This document shows positions 62,497-64,000 of a stretch of DNA of 64,000 nt, piece by piece. The notes under the pieces are model-generated. The model was not told the DNA's origin, did not search any database, and worked only from the letters and a program-made list of their open reading frames with translations. The position numbers were made by a program, and so were the translations under genes. Positions within the stretch are counted from its first letter, which is position 1. Every line of letters starts with the position of its first letter. Origin of the DNA: Martelella limonii (GTDB taxonomy: Bacteria > Pseudomonadota > Alphaproteobacteria > Rhizobiales > Rhizobiaceae); contig NZ_JABUOU010000002.1 in the NCBI RefSeq assembly GCF_013344475.1, positions 124,001 through 188,000 on the forward strand, read 5' to 3'.

Positions 62497-62565
62497 GTAT
62501 GTCCTCGAATAGAGCTTGATTGCCTCCATTGTGGCGCTGCAGGTCTTGGGTTTCAAGCAGCCATA

Positions 62566-62594
62566 TTGAGGGGTGTACACTATTCGTGTATTCT
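62566..62594 (+). promoter_or_regulatory. brnT promoter with operator palindrome
   Basis: TTGAGG (62566-62571), 17 bases, and TATTCT (62589-62594) form a good promoter. In the spacer lies the perfect palindrome GTGTACAC (62573-62580), followed by a GTGTA half at 62586-62590. Autorepression by the BrnA-BrnT complex is known in this family, so this is the likely operator. Confidence 0.6.
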
Positions 62595-62624
62595 TATTGC
62601 GTTGCCAGTTGTGGGGATGCTGGT

Positions 62625-62927
62625 ATGGAATTCGAATGGGACGAGCTGAAACGTCTGCGGGTGCTCGATGAGCATGGTGTTGACCTGCTTTACGCCGCTC
62701 TTATTTTTGAGGGAGCGGTGCTGACACGCGTTGATGATCGCCGCGATTACGGCGAAAGGCGAGAGATTTCGCTCGGTATGGTCGAGGGAGAGTGTTTTGT
62801 GGACGTGCACACGGAGCGCGACGGCATTTGCCGGCTGATCACCGCCTGGAAAGGAGGACGAAATGAACGAACCATCTATGAAACGAGCCTCGCTCGCGGA
62901 GTTGCGGGCGAGGAAGGCCCGGGGTGA
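62625..62927 (+). CDS. brnT: BrnT-family toxin
   Basis: BrnT is a RelE-like ribonuclease toxin. The 100-residue product shows the family start MEFEWDELKRLRVLDEHGVDLLYAA, the core DRRDYGERREISLGMVEGECFVDVH and the end RLITAWKGGRNERTIYE with an arginine-rich tail. A tail of 13 extra residues (SLARGVAGEEGPG) extends past the usual end and overlaps the brnA start by 65 bases. The catalytic-type Arg and Glu positions cannot be confirmed by eye. Confidence 0.88.
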   Translation: MEFEWDELKRLRVLDEHGVDLLYAALIFEGAVLTRVDDRRDYGERREISLGMVEGECFVDVHTERDGICRLITAWKGGRNERTIYETSLARGVAGEEGPG

Positions 62928-63141
62928 ACTGAAAAACGGCGCTGATGCCAGCGAAGGCGAAAGCCTAGGCGTGAAATTTTGGTCGAAAGCCGAGATCAAG
63001 GCACCCGAGAGAAAACGGTCGGTGCACCTCAAACTCGATTCGGATGTCTTCAGCTTCTTCTATGAGCAGGCCGACGGCAAGGGGCATCTGACGCAGATGC
63101 AGGCCGTGTTGAAAGCCTATGCGGATGCCCACCGCCGTTGA
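62863..63141 (+). CDS. brnA: BrnA-family antitoxin
   Basis: BrnA binds and neutralises BrnT and represses the operon through a C-terminal ribbon-helix-helix domain. The 92-residue product has the toxin-binding start KRASLAELRARKARGELKNGA, the LGVKFWSKAEI segment, and the DNA-binding part RKRSVHLKLDSDVFSFFYEQAD to the end LTQMQAVLKAYADAHRR. AAGGAGG lies six bases before ATG 62863. It starts inside brnT, so the antitoxin is made along with the toxin. Confidence 0.9.
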   Translation: MNEPSMKRASLAELRARKARGELKNGADASEGESLGVKFWSKAEIKAPERKRSVHLKLDSDVFSFFYEQADGKGHLTQMQAVLKAYADAHRR

Positions 63142-63165
63142 GCGGCAGGCATGTTCAGGGCGTGC

Positions 63166-64000
63166 CTAAGTATTGAAGCGGAAGTGGATCACGTCGCCGT
63201 CGACGACGACATATTCCTTGCCTTCGTCGCGTGCCTTGCCGGCTTCCTTGGCGCCGGTCTCGCCCTTGAAGCCGATGTAGTCGTCATAGGCGATGGTGTG
63301 GGCGCGGATGAAGCCGCGTTCGAAATCGGTGTGGATCACGCCTGCCGCAGCCGGGGCCTTGGTGCCGCGGCGGATGGTCCAGGCGCGTGTCTCCTTCGGG
63401 CCGACGGTGAAATAGGTGATCAGGTCGAGAAGCTTGTATCCGGCGCGGATCAGCCGGTCGAGGCCGGGCTCCTCAAGGCCCATTTCGGAGAGGAACAGTT
63501 CGGCTTCCTCGGCGTCGAGCTGCGCCACTTCGGCCTCGATCGCCGCCGAAATGATGACGGTCTCGGCTGCCTGGCCGGCGGCCATTTCCGCAACGGCCCT
63601 GGTGTGCGCATTGCCGTTGGCGGCATCGCCCTCGGCGACATTGCAGACGTAGAGGACAGGCTTGGAGGTCAGCAGGTTCAGAGCCTTCAGGATCTTCAGC
63701 TCTTCCGCATCGAGCTGGCCGAGAAGCCCGCGCACCGGCTTGCCGTCCTGCAGCAGCTTCAGCGAGGCATCCATCACGGGCAGCACGGCGAGTGCTTCCT
63801 TGTCCTTGCCGGTGGCGCGCTTGCGGGTCTGGTCGGCGCGGCGCTCGAGGCTTTCGAGGTCGGCGAGCATCAGCTCGGTCTCGATCGTCTCGGCGTCGGC
63901 GACCGGGTTGATGCGGCCTTCGACATGGGTGATGTCATCATCTTCGAAGCAGCGCAGCACATGCACCACGGCATCGACTTCGCGGATATTGGCGAGGAAC
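63166..64000 (-). CDS. ychF: redox-regulated ATPase YchF (Obg-like), C-terminal part
   Basis: The 278 codons before the window edge match the C-terminal three-quarters of YchF, an OLA1-like ATPase that binds ribosomes and modulates oxidative stress. Visible parts are FLANIREVDAVVHVLRCFEDDD at the window edge, the adenine-specifying region SKPVLYVCNVAE, the coiled-coil domain, and the TGS domain LITYFTVGPKETRAWTIRRG with GVIHTDFERGFIRA and the YVVVDGDVIHFRFN end. The N-terminal G domain lies outside the window. It converges on brnA with 24 bases between stops. Confidence 0.95.
   Translation of the reverse strand, partial: FLANIREVDAVVHVLRCFEDDDITHVEGRINPVADAETIETELMLADLESLERRADQTRKRATGKDKEALAVLPVMDASLKLLQDGKPVRGLLGQLDAEELKILKALNLLTSKPVLYVCNVAEGDAANGNAHTRAVAEMAAGQAAETVIISAAIEAEVAQLDAEEAELFLSEMGLEEPGLDRLIRAGYKLLDLITYFTVGPKETRAWTIRRGTKAPAAAGVIHTDFERGFIRAHTIAYDDYIGFKGETGAKEAGKARDEGKEYVVVDGDVIHFRFNT

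Overview
The window is a 64 kb piece of chromosome from an alphaproteobacterium, most likely a member of the Hyphomicrobiales (Rhizobiales) close to the Rhizobiaceae. The evidence is the high-GC coding style together with several gene sets typical of that order: hemC-hemD-Mic60-hemY, DUF177-plsX-fabH-ihfA-merR followed by tRNA-Pro, the three-gene cytochrome bc1 operon, a separate CBP3-type bc1 chaperone, a BA14K-like secreted protein and the long LeuA form. The proton-pump genes could fit a saline or coastal member such as Martelella, but that is a guess from gene content. I see no prophage, insertion sequence, CRISPR array or rRNA. One tRNA is present.

1-8.2 kb: the end of a TerB-like gene, the heme operon hemC-hemD-Mic60-hemY on the minus strand, and divergently tsaD-gpsA-YciI-EVE. 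8.6-16.5 kb: the proton pyrophosphatase gene hppA and a lipoprotein gene facing bamE, then the bc1 chaperone, DUF177, plsX, fabH, ihfA and a MerR regulator. 16.6-23.8 kb: a P3A proton ATPase, a PPK2 polyphosphate kinase, an AT-rich patch in front of a small zinc-ribbon membrane protein, tRNA-Pro(GGG), a formylglycine-generating enzyme, a ClC antiporter and a thioesterase. 23.9-28.1 kb: accessory genes, namely a Gly/His-rich secreted protein, acetylpolyamine amidohydrolase, an XRE-cupin regulator with a GNAT, and a secreted protein with a decayed tandem copy.

28.2-33.5 kb: lepA, a BenE-type transporter, and leuA preceded by an unlisted 41-codon leucine-rich leader peptide that looks like an attenuator. 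33.5-37.8 kb: an anti-sigma-like membrane protein, a TetR regulator with a possible upstream coupling ORF, a phosphoesterase, a glutathionyl-hydroquinone reductase and a GNAT. 37.9-44.6 kb: a tightly coupled MoxR-DUF58-BatA/DUF4159-GATase-like operon. 44.8-49.6 kb: DUF1285-NUDIX-cca, small proteins, hemF and trmL.

49.7-58.3 kb: an SLC13 carrier, an AraC regulator, a FUSC-family membrane protein, then two ABC exporter half-transporters, the first preceded by an 18-codon leader ORF. 58.5-64 kb: petABC (cytochrome bc1), apt, glutathione peroxidase, a BrnT/BrnA toxin-antitoxin pair and the C-terminal part of ychF.

Recurring themes are heme and bc1 respiration (hemC, D, Y, F, petABC and the bc1 chaperone), proton, phosphate and chloride balance (hppA, P3A ATPase, PPK2, ClC), and control by short leader ORFs (leuL, the ABC leader, the TetR upstream ORF). 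The sequence-level novelty lies mostly in these leaders, in overlapping operators, and in the tandem gene remnant.
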